Assembly: GCF_004799325.1 (NCBI RefSeq)
Contig: NZ_SSMD01000008.1
Coordinates: 62,001 to 126,000 of the forward strand
Length of the DNA stretch: 64,000 bases
Direction: 5' to 3'
Source of the DNA: Thalassobius vesicularis
GTDB taxonomy: Bacteria; Pseudomonadota; Alphaproteobacteria; Rhodobacterales; Rhodobacteraceae
Part shown: positions 43,459 through 51,841 of the stretch, in pieces
How positions within the stretch are numbered: position 1 is the stretch's first letter
How the letters are laid out: each line of letters begins with the position of its first letter
The notes under the pieces: model-generated
Seen by the model: the letters and a program-made list of their open reading frames with translations, nothing else
Told to the model about the DNA's origin: nothing
Databases searched by the model: none
Position numbers and translations under genes: made by a program

Positions 43459-44384
43459 TGGCTGTTCTTCTGCTTGCCGAAGTGAACAATGGCGAATTGT
43501 CGATGGACGCAACGGCCAAGGCCGTGACCGCGGCCAAGGACTTGGGCGACGTGACCGTGCTGTGCGCGGGCGCATCCGCCGCCGACGCCGCGAAAGAGGC
43601 CGCCACGATCGACGGCGTGGCCAAGGTGCTGGTCGCCGAGGATGCGGCACTGGGTCATCGCCTGGCGGAATCGACCGCCGATCTGATCGTCAGCCTGGCC
43701 GGTGATTACGATCACATCGTGGCCCCGGCCACGACCGACGCGAAAAACGTGCTGCCGCGCGTGGCCGCCTTGTTGGATGCGATGATGCTGACCGATGTGT
43801 CGGGCGTGGTCGATGCCGACACGTTCGAGCGCCCGATCTATGCCGGCAACGCGATCCAGACGGTGAAATCGTCGGATGCGAAAAAGGTGATCTCGTTCCG
43901 CACCGCCAGCTTCGACGCGGCGGGCACCGGCAACTCGGCCTCGGTGGAAACCGTGGACGGCGCCAAGGCATCGGGCCTGTCGGAATGGGTCGAGGACAAG
44001 GTTGCCGAAAGCGACCGTCCCGAGCTGACCTCGGCCGGCGTGGTCGTGTCGGGTGGCCGTGGCGTGGGCTCGGAAGACGATTTCGCGCTGATCGAGAAGC
44101 TGGCCGACAAGCTGGGCGCCGCCGTTGGTGCCTCGCGCGCCGCCGTCGACTCGGGCTTTGCCCCGAACGATTGGCAGGTGGGACAGACTGGCAAGGTGGT
44201 CGCCCCTGATCTCTACATCGCCGTTGGCATTTCGGGTGCGATCCAGCACCTGGCCGGCATGAAGGATTCCAAGATCATCGTCGCCATCAACAAGGACGAA
44301 GAGGCGCCGATCTTCCAGGTGGCCGATTACGGTCTGGTCGCCGACCTGTTCGAAGCTGTGCCTGAACTGACCGACAAGCTGTAA
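43458..44384 (+). CDS. etfA: Electron transfer flavoprotein alpha subunit
   Basis: A 308-residue EtfA. The N-terminal domain starts '[22 protein letters not shown]'. The FAD-binding C-terminal domain contains '[15 protein letters not shown]' and the signature '[39 protein letters not shown]' (about residues 235-275). It hands electrons to ETF:ubiquinone oxidoreductase. It is co-translated with EtfB, and a strong terminator follows. Confidence 0.96.
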   Translation: MAVLLLAEVNNGELSMDATAKAVTAAKDLGDVTVLCAGASAADAAKEAATIDGVAKVLVAEDAALGHRLAESTADLIVSLAGDYDHIVAPATTDAKNVLPRVAALLDAMMLTDVSGVVDADTFERPIYAGNAIQTVKSSDAKKVISFRTASFDAAGTGNSASVETVDGAKASGLSEWVEDKVAESDRPELTSAGVVVSGGRGVGSEDDFALIEKLADKLGAAVGASRAAVDSGFAPNDWQVGQTGKVVAPDLYIAVGISGAIQHLAGMKDSKIIVAINKDEEAPIFQVADYGLVADLFEAVPELTDKL

Positions 44385-44400
44385 GTCCATTGCAAAAATT

Positions 44401-44436
44401 ACAAAAAGGCCCGCCTGTTTTGTCGGGCCTTTTTGT
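44401..44436. terminator. Strong intrinsic terminator after etfA
   Basis: A perfect 13-bp stem, ACAAAAAGGCCCG (44401-44413) with CGGGCCTTTTTGT (44424-44436), with a 10-base loop. The A and T flanks make it work in both directions. It closes the importer/hydratase/ETF transcript. Confidence 0.92.
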
Positions 44437-44526
44437 ACGAGCCGAATGGGCGGCGCGTTGATTGGAAAAATCCGGATGCGCACGGTCCGAAGCCGTGTGA
44501 CGCTCCGTCAGAACGGCTCGGGTTCA

Positions 44527-44555
44527 TTGTCGAGAAAAAAAACACTTGTTAGATT
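44527..44555 (+). promoter_or_regulatory. Promoter with degenerate locus operator (half-site)
   Basis: AAAAACACTTGTTAGA (44538-44553) keeps the right half GTTAGA and the inner AAC of the TCTAAC-N4-GTTAGA palindrome. TTGTCG (44527-44532) and TAGATT (44550-44555) form a 17-bp-spaced promoter that the half-site overlaps, as at the exact sites. It precedes the acyl-CoA dehydrogenase by 37 bases. Confidence 0.45.
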
Positions 44556-44590
44556 TCCTCAATGCAAGCATGACTCGATAGGAATAAAAC

Positions 44591-45748
44591 ATGTCTCTGA
44601 TCAAGAACTCCCCGAGTTGGGCAGTGGATGAACACAAGATGTTCGCCGATAGTACACGCAGGCTTTTCGATGCAGAGATGGCTCCGAAGATTGAAAAATG
44701 GGCGGAGCAGGGAATTGTTGACCGCGACTTCTGGAAAACAGTCGGTCAGCAGGGTGTCATGGGTGGCTCGATTGCCGAAGAATATGGTGGTTTCGGTGGC
44801 GGCATCGGGTTCGACGCGATTACCGTCTACGAGCAGGGGCGCACCGGTGATACGGGTTGGGGCTATGGGATTCAGTCCATCGTAATCCATTATCTCAACG
44901 CATATGGCAGTGAGGAACAGAAGAAAAAGTGGTTGCCGAAACTGGTCAGCGGCGACAGCGTTGCGGCGATTGCCATGACCGAGCCTGGAACGGGCTCTGA
45001 CCTCCAGAACGTACAAACCTATGCGGAAAAGGATGGCAACCACTACAAGATCAACGGTTCGAAGATCTTTATCACAAACGGGCACACGGCGGATCTCGTT
45101 GTTATCGTGGCAAAGACCGATCGCAACGCCGGCGCTAAGGGCGTTTCATTGATCGTTCTGGAAACCGAGGGCACCGAGGGCTTTCGCCGGGGACGGAACC
45201 TGAAGAAACTGGGTATGAAAGGTTCGGATACTGCTGAGCTGTTCTTCGAGGATGTGCGCGTGCCCACGGCGAACCTGCTTGGTCCGGAAGAGGGGCAGGG
45301 GTTCTACCAGCTGATGAAGCAGCTGCCTTGGGAGCGGCTGATGATCGGCATTACCGCCCTCGGTTTTATTGATTTTGCGATCGATGAAACGGTGAAATAT
45401 GTTCAGGACCGCAAGGCATTTGGAAGCCGGATCATGGACTTCCAGAATACACGCTTCAAACTGGCGGAATGCAAAACCAAGGCCGAATTGCTACGTTCTT
45501 TCGTAAATGACGGGATCGCGCGTCTTGAAGCGGGCGAACTTGATGCGGCCACGGCTTCGATGGCGAAATGGTGGGGCAGCCAGACGCAGAACGAGGTCAT
45601 GCATGAATGCCTGCAACTTCACGGCGGTTACGGTTTCATGATGGAATACCCCATCGCGCGACTTTATGCCGACAGCAGGGTCCAGATGATCTATGGCGGC
45701 ACCAACGAGATCATGAAGGAACTGATCGCACGTTCGCTGGATGTTTGA
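44591..45748 (+). CDS. Acyl-CoA dehydrogenase
   Basis: A 385-residue dehydrogenase with 'AAIAMTEPGTGSDLQNVQTYA', 'YKINGSKIFITNGHTADLVVI', 'QGFYQLMKQLPWERLMIGITALG' (Glu of WERL is the likely base) and the end 'QLHGGYGFMMEYPIARLYADSRVQMIYGGTNEIMKELIARSL' region. It is a stand-alone unit: an intrinsic terminator lies before it and a convergent CoA-transferase gene after it. ATAGGAATAAAAC is the ribosome site. Confidence 0.94.
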   Translation: MSLIKNSPSWAVDEHKMFADSTRRLFDAEMAPKIEKWAEQGIVDRDFWKTVGQQGVMGGSIAEEYGGFGGGIGFDAITVYEQGRTGDTGWGYGIQSIVIHYLNAYGSEEQKKKWLPKLVSGDSVAAIAMTEPGTGSDLQNVQTYAEKDGNHYKINGSKIFITNGHTADLVVIVAKTDRNAGAKGVSLIVLETEGTEGFRRGRNLKKLGMKGSDTAELFFEDVRVPTANLLGPEEGQGFYQLMKQLPWERLMIGITALGFIDFAIDETVKYVQDRKAFGSRIMDFQNTRFKLAECKTKAELLRSFVNDGIARLEAGELDAATASMAKWWGSQTQNEVMHECLQLHGGYGFMMEYPIARLYADSRVQMIYGGTNEIMKELIARSLDV

Positions 45749-45771
45749 TCCGTCGGGTGCCGGGTCGGAGA

Positions 45772-46950
45772 CTAGTCGCCCCCCGGACCGATGATCTCGT
45801 CGTTGTGTTCGCCCAGTCCGGGGGCGGGGCGCAGGTCATGCCGCGCCGGTGTCGCCGAGAATCGAATGGGCGGGCGTGTCGTCCAGATCGCACCTTCGGT
45901 CGGGTGATCAATCCGTTGAAAGAACCCGGTTGCGGCAAGATGGGGATCGTTCGGCAAATCTGACAGGTTGCGCACTGGCATGGCGGGTATGTCGGCCTGC
46001 TCCATGAGGTCAAGCCACTCATCTGTGGTCCGGGTCAGCGCAATCTGCGCCACCATATCGTATACTGCGCCGATGTTGCGGCTTCGGGCATCCATGTCAG
46101 TGACCCAGACATGGTCGATCATGTCGTCGCGCCCGACCGCCTGAAAGAACCGCGCCCATTGCACGTTGGTGTAGGGCAGAATGGTGATGTAGCCATCTGC
46201 GGTCTGAACCGGACGCCGGTGCGGAACCAGCATGCGGGCATAGCCGAAATCCTGCGGAGTCTCCTCGAAGGTGGCGCCATCCATGTGTTCGGCCAGCAGG
46301 AAGGCGGCCAGCGTCTCAAACATCGGAACTTCGACATGCTGGGCCTGTCCCGTACGCTCGCGGTGGAACAGGGCGCCCATCACGGCATAGGCGGCGGTCA
46401 CGCCGCCAAGCTTGTCGGCCAGAATTGTCGGGGCATAAGCGGGCGGTGCCTCGGGGTCGCGCAAGGTTGCCAGGCTGGCCAATCCCGACACCGACTGGAC
46501 GGAATCGTCGAATGCTGGCTTGGCGGCATAGGGCCCGTCCTGTCCGAAACCGGTGGCGGATACCGTGATCAGGTTCGGGTTTTCCTGGCGCAGGGTTTCG
46601 GGATCCAAAGACAATCTGGCAAGCGCCGCAGGCCGGATGCTCGAAATCATCACATCGGCATCGATGAGCAGTTTGCGCAACTGATCGAGACCGGTTTGTG
46701 TTTTGAGGTCGATTACGACACTGCGCTTGTTACGGTTGGTCCCCAGAAAAGCGGCCCCCATCAGCTTGTTGCGCGATGGCTGGACCTGGCGAAGAAGATC
46801 GCCCTCGGGGCCTTCCACCTTGATCACATCGGCCCCCAGATCGCCCAGCATCTGCGTCGCCAAAGGTCCGAAAACTACAGAAGTCAGATCGACGATCTTC
46901 ACGTCTTGAAGGATCGCCGGATTGTTCTCATCGGTCATTTGATTGTCCAC
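45772..46950 (-). CDS. CaiB/BaiF type III CoA-transferase
   Basis: A 392-residue CoA-transferase with 'IVDLTSVVFGPLATQMLGDLGADVIKVEGPEGD', 'TNRNKRSVVIDLKTQTG', 'VSATGFGQDGPYAAK' and the catalytic Asp in 'TILADKLGGVTAAYAVMGAL'. The frame starts with GTG at 46950 (GTAGG seven bases upstream); an ATG at 46938 is the alternative. It lies 18 bases after the stop of the next CoA-transferase on the same strand, so two related enzymes are co-expressed. Confidence 0.91.
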   Translation of the reverse strand: MDNQMTDENNPAILQDVKIVDLTSVVFGPLATQMLGDLGADVIKVEGPEGDLLRQVQPSRNKLMGAAFLGTNRNKRSVVIDLKTQTGLDQLRKLLIDADVMISSIRPAALARLSLDPETLRQENPNLITVSATGFGQDGPYAAKPAFDDSVQSVSGLASLATLRDPEAPPAYAPTILADKLGGVTAAYAVMGALFHRERTGQAQHVEVPMFETLAAFLLAEHMDGATFEETPQDFGYARMLVPHRRPVQTADGYITILPYTNVQWARFFQAVGRDDMIDHVWVTDMDARSRNIGAVYDMVAQIALTRTTDEWLDLMEQADIPAMPVRNLSDLPNDPHLAATGFFQRIDHPTEGAIWTTRPPIRFSATPARHDLRPAPGLGEHNDEIIGPGGD

Positions 46951-46968
46951 TTAGTTGCCTACCGTTTT

Positions 46969-48114
46969 TTATGAACAACGGCCGAACTCGGCGCGAAGGG
47001 CCTTGCCTTGCGCATCGAAGGCCGGGCAGGGGCCCAGTGCCGTTTCGCCGAGGCTGCGCCGGATCGGGGGGGTCGGGACGTTGATTTCACCGGAAGGCGT
47101 GCGAATTACGGACCGGTCAAGCTGGGGGTGACCGGACAGGGTCGCCACGTCGTTCACCGCGCCCGAGGCAATGCCCGCAGCGTCAAGCCGCTTCAGCATC
47201 TCGGCGCGGTCATGCGAGGCGAACACGTCCTTGATGAGAACTTCGAGCGCGGGTTTGTTTTCAATTCGCGACGTGTTGTCATGGAACCGGGGGTCGGTTG
47301 CCAAAGCCGCATCGCCCAGTATGTGTTCACAGAACCGTTGCCATTCGCCGTTGTGTTGCACGGTAATGACGACAAGCTGACCGTCCTTGCATTCATAGGC
47401 CCCGTACGGGCAAATGACCGTGTGGTTCAGTCCGACACGAGGTGTCGGCTTGCCAAGGTAATCGTGATACAGCAGTGGAACCGACATCCAGTCGGCCATC
47501 ACATCAAACATTGCCACGGAAACGCCGCTGCCCTTGCCGGTGCGATCACGCCCGACAAGTGCTTCGCAGATTCCAGCATGGGCTGTCATACCGGTGGCGA
47601 TATCGCAGACCGACACGCCCACCCGTCCTGGTCCGTCGGGTGTACCGGTCACTGATGCCAGACCGCTCTCGCATTGCACCAGAAGGTCATAGGCCTTGGC
47701 GTTGCGCATCGGGCCGTCTTCGCCATATCCGGTGATGTCGCAGGTCACTAGACGCGGGAAGCTCTCTCGCAGACTCGCGGAATCGAGCCCCAGCTTGGCC
47801 AGCGCGCCCGGCAGCAGGTTCTGAATAAACACATCTGCGTTTTCCAGCATCCTGAGCAGGATTTCACGGTCTTCGTCGGCTTTAATGTCCAAGGCGACCG
47901 ATTCTTTGCCTCGGTTCAGCCATGTGAAATAGGCGCTTTCACCGTTGGCGGCGGTATCGTAGGCGCGGGCGAAATCGCCGGCTCCCTTGCGTTCGATCTT
48001 GATCACACGCGCGCCGGCATCGGCCAGCCGCGAGGAGCAAAAAGGCGCGGCGACTGCCTGTTCCAGCGCAACGACGAGTTTGCCGGAAAGGGGGGCTAAA
48101 TCTGAACCTGGCAT
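46969..48114 (-). CDS. CaiB/BaiF type III CoA-transferase
   Basis: A 381-residue CoA-transferase with 'VVALEQAVAAPFCSSRLADAGARVIKIERKGAGDFAR', 'WLNRGKESVALDIKADEDREIL', 'CDITGYGEDGPMRNAK' and the catalytic Asp in 'VSVCDIATGMTAHAGI'. This sequence type (VVALEQAVAAPFCSSRLADAGARVIKIER) is common for succinyl- or mesaconyl-type transferases, though the donor cannot be told. The divergent gap to the DUF35 gene carries the exact locus operator. Confidence 0.92.
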   Translation of the reverse strand: MPGSDLAPLSGKLVVALEQAVAAPFCSSRLADAGARVIKIERKGAGDFARAYDTAANGESAYFTWLNRGKESVALDIKADEDREILLRMLENADVFIQNLLPGALAKLGLDSASLRESFPRLVTCDITGYGEDGPMRNAKAYDLLVQCESGLASVTGTPDGPGRVGVSVCDIATGMTAHAGICEALVGRDRTGKGSGVSVAMFDVMADWMSVPLLYHDYLGKPTPRVGLNHTVICPYGAYECKDGQLVVITVQHNGEWQRFCEHILGDAALATDPRFHDNTSRIENKPALEVLIKDVFASHDRAEMLKRLDAAGIASGAVNDVATLSGHPQLDRSVIRTPSGEINVPTPPIRRSLGETALGPCPAFDAQGKALRAEFGRCS

Positions 48115-48141
48115 GAGTTTCTCTCAATTGATCCTGAAAGG

Positions 48142-48174
48142 TTGACTAAATCTAACAATTGTTAGAAACATAAT
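48142..48174. promoter_or_regulatory. Divergent promoter with exact palindromic operator TCTAACAATTGTTAGA
   Basis: TCTAACAATTGTTAGA at 48151-48166 is a perfect 16-bp palindrome and an exact copy of the locus motif. Leftward, TTGATT and TAGATT (17 bp apart) form a promoter for the CoA-transferase pair and enclose the site. Rightward, TTGACT (48142-48147) could serve the DUF35-thiolase operon, with a poorer -10. One protein bound here could shut both directions. Confidence 0.72.
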
Positions 48175-48218
48175 CAATACGATTAGACAAAGACTGGATC
48201 GCTTGAAGGAGAACGCCG

Positions 48219-48596
48219 GTGCAGGACGCCAAACGACCAGACCAGTTTTTCCAACGCGCGCTGGCAGAGGGAGAGATCCTGCTGCCCAAGTGCGACGACT
48301 GCGGGGGATATCACTTTTTCCCGAGAGTCCTGTGTCCCCATTGTCATGGCAGCGCGATTTCTTGGAAGAAGGCTAGCGGCAAGGGACGGGTCCACACCAC
48401 AACAGTTGTGCGCCGAAAGCCCGAACGGGGCGGCGATTACAACGTATGCGTCGTCGAGCTGGATGAGGGTGTCCGGATGATGAGCCGGGTCGAGGGCATT
48501 GCTCCGGGTGAGGTCGCCATCGACATGCCGGTAACCGCCTTCGTGGGCGAGGCCGAGGGTGTTCCGGCCGTGCTTTTCAAGCCGTCGGAGGGATAA
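48219..48596 (+). CDS. DUF35 zinc-ribbon/OB-fold acyl-CoA-associated protein
   Basis: A 125-residue protein. The N-terminal rubredoxin-like zinc ribbon has CDDC and CPHC pairs ('LPKCDDCGGYHFFPRVLCPHCHG'), followed by an OB-fold (for example 'GKGRVHTTTVVRRKPE...'). DUF35 proteins act as partners of thiolase-fold enzymes, such as the ChsH2 DUF35 domain with the Ltp2 aldolase. The next gene is just such a thiolase-fold protein, three bases away. The start is GTG at 48219 with AAGGAGAACGCCG upstream. Confidence 0.9.
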   Translation: MQDAKRPDQFFQRALAEGEILLPKCDDCGGYHFFPRVLCPHCHGSAISWKKASGKGRVHTTTVVRRKPERGGDYNVCVVELDEGVRMMSRVEGIAPGEVAIDMPVTAFVGEAEGVPAVLFKPSEG

Positions 48597-48599
48597 GCC

Positions 48600-49751
48600 A
48601 TGACCACTGAACTTCGGGGGAAATCCGCCATCGTAGGTACCGGTCATGCCGGTTTCGGAGAAGCCCATGGCCTGACGGCCTATGATGTCATGGCGCAATC
48701 TGCGCTTGCGGCGCTTGGCGATGCCGGGCTGAAACTGTCCGACGTCGACGGGCTGTTTTGCACCATGATGGAAGACAGCATGCCGGCGCTTATGGCGGCG
48801 GAGTATCTGGGCATCCAGCCCCGTTTCATTGATGGCACGATGTCGGGCGGTTCGTCTTTCGTAAACTACCTGACGTCCGCGACCATGGCGCTGGACGCCG
48901 GTCTGTGTGATGTCGCGCTGATTGTTTATGGCTCCAACCAGCGCACCGCGTCGGGCAGACTCGTGACCGCTTCACGTCCGCCGGCCTACGAGGCGCCGTA
49001 TAATCCGCGCTATCCGATCTCGGCCTATGCGATGGCGGCGGCGCGGCACATGCATGAATATGGCACCACCCGCGAACAGCTGGCCGACGTGGCCGTTGCT
49101 GCGCGGGCCTGGGCGCAGCACAACCCCGAAGCGTTCGAGCGCGGCCCGCTGACCCGCGAGGACGTGTTGGGTGCGCGCATGGTGGGCGATCCATTGACCG
49201 TGCGCGACTGTTGTCTTGTCACCGACGGCGGCGGCGCGATCGTAATGGTCCGCGCGGACCGCGCCCGGGATTTCCCGAAGGCGCCTGTCTATGTGCTGGG
49301 CAGTGCTGCGGCAAGCTCGCACCGGCAGATTTCGCAGATGAAGGATTTCACCGTGACCGCAGCCCGCGACTCGGGCGCGCGCGCCTTTGCGACGGCCGGC
49401 GTGACCCCTGCGGATATCCAGGCGGTCGAGCTCTATGATGCCTTCACCATCAATACCATCCTGTTTCTTGAAGATCTGGGGTTCTGCGCCAAGGGCGATG
49501 GCGGGGCCTTTGTCCAGGGCGGGCGCATCGCGCCTGGCGGGGCCTTGCCGGTGAACACGAATGGCGGAGGCCTGTCCTGTGTGCACCCCGGGATGTACGG
49601 TATCTTCACAGTGATCGAGGCTGCTCGTCAGATCCGTGGCGACGCGCCGGGCATTCAGTTGAAGGATATTGATCTGGCGCTGGCGCATGGCAACGGCGGT
49701 GTGCTGTCCAGTCAGGTCACGGCCATACTTGGATCGCAAAACACGCTCTGA
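48600..49751 (+). CDS. Thiolase-fold protein without nucleophilic Cys (Ltp2-like aldolase candidate)
   Basis: A 383-residue thiolase-superfamily protein. Where thiolases have the Cys nucleophile (NxxCASG) it reads 'IDGTMSGGSSFVNYL', with no Cys. It keeps 'AVELYDAFTINTILFLEDLG' and 'VNTNGGGLSCVHPGMYGIFTVIEAARQIRG', whose Tyr residues match positions used by Ltp2-type steroid side-chain aldolases (family knowledge). Next to a DUF35 protein and a MaoC hydratase, a retro-aldol cleavage of a beta-hydroxyacyl-CoA is more likely than thiolysis. The substrate is unknown. Confidence 0.85.
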   Translation: MTTELRGKSAIVGTGHAGFGEAHGLTAYDVMAQSALAALGDAGLKLSDVDGLFCTMMEDSMPALMAAEYLGIQPRFIDGTMSGGSSFVNYLTSATMALDAGLCDVALIVYGSNQRTASGRLVTASRPPAYEAPYNPRYPISAYAMAAARHMHEYGTTREQLADVAVAARAWAQHNPEAFERGPLTREDVLGARMVGDPLTVRDCCLVTDGGGAIVMVRADRARDFPKAPVYVLGSAAASSHRQISQMKDFTVTAARDSGARAFATAGVTPADIQAVELYDAFTINTILFLEDLGFCAKGDGGAFVQGGRIAPGGALPVNTNGGGLSCVHPGMYGIFTVIEAARQIRGDAPGIQLKDIDLALAHGNGGVLSSQVTAILGSQNTL

Positions 49752-49774
49752 CGGCAACTAAGGGAGGAAAGATC

Positions 49775-50632
49775 ATGCCACTGGATTTCGAAGCACTTTC
49801 GAATTGGGATTTCGAAGAGATCAAGCAGACTCTGACCGAGCGGGATACCATCCTTTACGCACTCGGGCTGGGGTTCGGCGAAGATCCGACAGACAAGAAA
49901 GAACTGGCCTTTGTCTATGAGGACGGTCTGAAGGCGGTTCCCTCGATGGCGGTCATTTTGGGGTATCCCGGCTTCTGGCTGCGCGATCCCAAGACCGGCG
50001 TAAACTGGCAAAAAGTGCTGCACGGAGAACAGTGGCTCGACATCTACAAGCCGCTGCCGACACATGGCCGGATTGTCGGCCGCAGCCAGATCGACTTCAT
50101 CTCGGACAAGGGCGAGGGCAAGGGCGCTGTGATCTATCAAAGCCGCGAGATCATCGACGCGGACAGCGGCGACAAGCTGGCACGCGTCGCGATGTCGGCC
50201 TTCGCCCGGGGCGACGGCGGATTCGGCGGCGAGAACAGGCCCGGCCCGACGCCGGCGGTGCTGCCGGACCGGGTGCCCGATCACATATGTGATATCGAGA
50301 CGCTTCCGCGCCAGGCGCTGATCTACCGGCTCAGCGGCGACATGAACCCGCTGCATGCCGACCCCGATGTCGCGCGGTCGGTCGGGTTCGACCGCCCGAT
50401 CCTGCACGGTTTGGCGACCTATGGTCTGGCCGCCCGGGCGATTCTCAAGACGTTGCTGGACTATGATTCTGCCCGGCTTGTCGGTCTGGATGTTCGGTTC
50501 TCGGCTCCGGTCTATCCCGGCGAAACCGTGCGGTTCGAAATCTGGGAAGAGGACGGCGAGGCCCGGTTTCGAGCGTCTATTCCTGCACGCGACGTGGTTG
50601 TTCTGAACAACGGCGCGGCGCGCTTTGCCTGA
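49775..50632 (+). CDS. MaoC-type (R)-enoyl-CoA hydratase 2
   Basis: A 285-residue double hot-dog hydratase. The C-terminal half has the hydratase-2 motif 'YRLSGDMNPLHADPDVARSVGF' with Asp and His catalytic residues, followed by 'PILHGLATYGLAARAIL'. The N-terminal half is the inactive repeat. The closest functional relatives act on bulky enoyl-CoAs such as steroid or bile-acid side chains. AGGGAGGAAAGATC precedes the start. It is placed between the Ltp-like and CoA-transferase genes and overlaps the latter's upstream region. Confidence 0.92.
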   Translation: MPLDFEALSNWDFEEIKQTLTERDTILYALGLGFGEDPTDKKELAFVYEDGLKAVPSMAVILGYPGFWLRDPKTGVNWQKVLHGEQWLDIYKPLPTHGRIVGRSQIDFISDKGEGKGAVIYQSREIIDADSGDKLARVAMSAFARGDGGFGGENRPGPTPAVLPDRVPDHICDIETLPRQALIYRLSGDMNPLHADPDVARSVGFDRPILHGLATYGLAARAILKTLLDYDSARLVGLDVRFSAPVYPGETVRFEIWEEDGEARFRASIPARDVVVLNNGAARFA

Positions 50633-50642
50633 GGCAGTGAAG

Positions 50643-51779
50643 ATGGCTCAACCGCTCAAGGATATCCTGGTGCTGGATTTCAGCACACTTCTTCCCGGTC
50701 CGATGGCGACGCTCATGCTGTCCGAGGCTGGCGCCGAAGTGATCAAGTTCGAACGGCCCGGAGCCGGCGAGGACGCGCGCCACACGGAGCCAAAGATCGA
50801 CGGAGAGAGCATCGGATTTGCTGTGTTGAACCACGGCAAGCGATCGGTGGCCATCGACCTCAAGTCAAGGGGCGCAGTGGAACGTCTGCGCCCCTTGATC
50901 GAGAAGGCCGATGTTCTGGTAGAGCAGTTTCGTCCCGGCGTGATGGACCGGCTGGGGCTTGGTTATGAAGCGGTGCGAAAGATCAATCCCGGTCTCATCT
51001 ATTGTTCGATCACCGGCTATGGCCAGACCGGACCAAAGGCCAGCGCCGCCGGCCACGATCTCAACTACGTCGGTGATGCGGGTATCCTGTCGCTCAGTCG
51101 CGGACCGGATGACCAGCCAACAGCCCCGTTCGGGCTGGTCGCCGATATCGGAGGCGGAACCTATCCTGCGGTGATGAATATCCTGCTGGCCCTGATTGCG
51201 CGGCAGGCAAGCGGGCAGGGGACGCATCTGGATATCGCAATGGCCGAGGGGGCGTTCGCCTTTGCCTATTGGGCCCATGCCGAAGGTGTGATTGCCGGGC
51301 AGAACATCGAAAGCGGTGGCAGCCGTCTGACGGGTGGCCTGGCCCGGTATCGGCTTTATACGGCTGCGGACGGGCGTCAGATCGCCGTCGGCGCGTTGGA
51401 AGAAAAGTTCTGGCAGTCGTTCTGCGATGTCATTGGTTTGCCTGTGGCCCTTCGCGATGACTGGTCCGATCCAAATGCCTGTGCCGCAGAGGTTGCACGT
51501 CGTCTGAGGGAACACCCCTCGACCCATTGGGAGCCTTTGCTGGCTGCGGCAGATTGCTGCTGTTCGGTCGTGAAGACGCCCGCCGAGGCGGCGCGTGACC
51601 CGCATTTCAAAGCGCGTGACGTGTTCGGGCGGACCGTAAAAATCTCCGGCCGGGACGCGCCCGCTTTGCCGCTGCCAATTGCCCCGGAGTTCCGTTCTTC
51701 CGGAAATTCGGTCGGAGTTGCAGCCACTCTGGGCGAAGACAATCCGCGTTATGGCGTGGACCAACCGAAAACAGAGTAA
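50643..51779 (+). CDS. CaiB/BaiF type III CoA-transferase
   Basis: A 378-residue CoA-transferase (alpha-methylacyl-CoA racemase-like subgroup). Segments: 'ILVLDFSTLLPGPMATLMLSEAGAEVIKFERPGAGEDAR', 'LNHGKRSVAIDLKSRGAVERL', 'SITGYGQTGPKASAAGHDLNYVGDAGIL' and 'LVADIGGGTYPAVMNILLAL' with the catalytic Asp. The 'GHDLNY...G' run is typical of racemases as well as transferases, so racemisation of an alpha-methyl acyl-CoA is possible. The start at 50643 has TGAGG upstream. Confidence 0.9.
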   Translation: MAQPLKDILVLDFSTLLPGPMATLMLSEAGAEVIKFERPGAGEDARHTEPKIDGESIGFAVLNHGKRSVAIDLKSRGAVERLRPLIEKADVLVEQFRPGVMDRLGLGYEAVRKINPGLIYCSITGYGQTGPKASAAGHDLNYVGDAGILSLSRGPDDQPTAPFGLVADIGGGTYPAVMNILLALIARQASGQGTHLDIAMAEGAFAFAYWAHAEGVIAGQNIESGGSRLTGGLARYRLYTAADGRQIAVGALEEKFWQSFCDVIGLPVALRDDWSDPNACAAEVARRLREHPSTHWEPLLAAADCCCSVVKTPAEAARDPHFKARDVFGRTVKISGRDAPALPLPIAPEFRSSGNSVGVAATLGEDNPRYGVDQPKTE

Positions 51780-51799
51780 ATCCCGTTGACGGGCAGGAT

Positions 51800-51828
51800 T
51801 TGAATCGGTAATCTAACATTTGTTAGAA
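51800..51828 (+). promoter_or_regulatory. Promoter with exact TCTAAC-N4-GTTAGA operator (transglutaminase-led operon)
   Basis: TCTAACATTTGTTAGA at 51812-51827 is the third exact copy of the motif. TTGAAT (51800-51805) and TTAGAA (51823-51828), 17 bp apart, form a promoter that the palindrome spans. It lies 14 bases before the start of the transglutaminase-like gene. Confidence 0.7.
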
Positions 51829-51841
51829 AAAGGGGGGGCCA

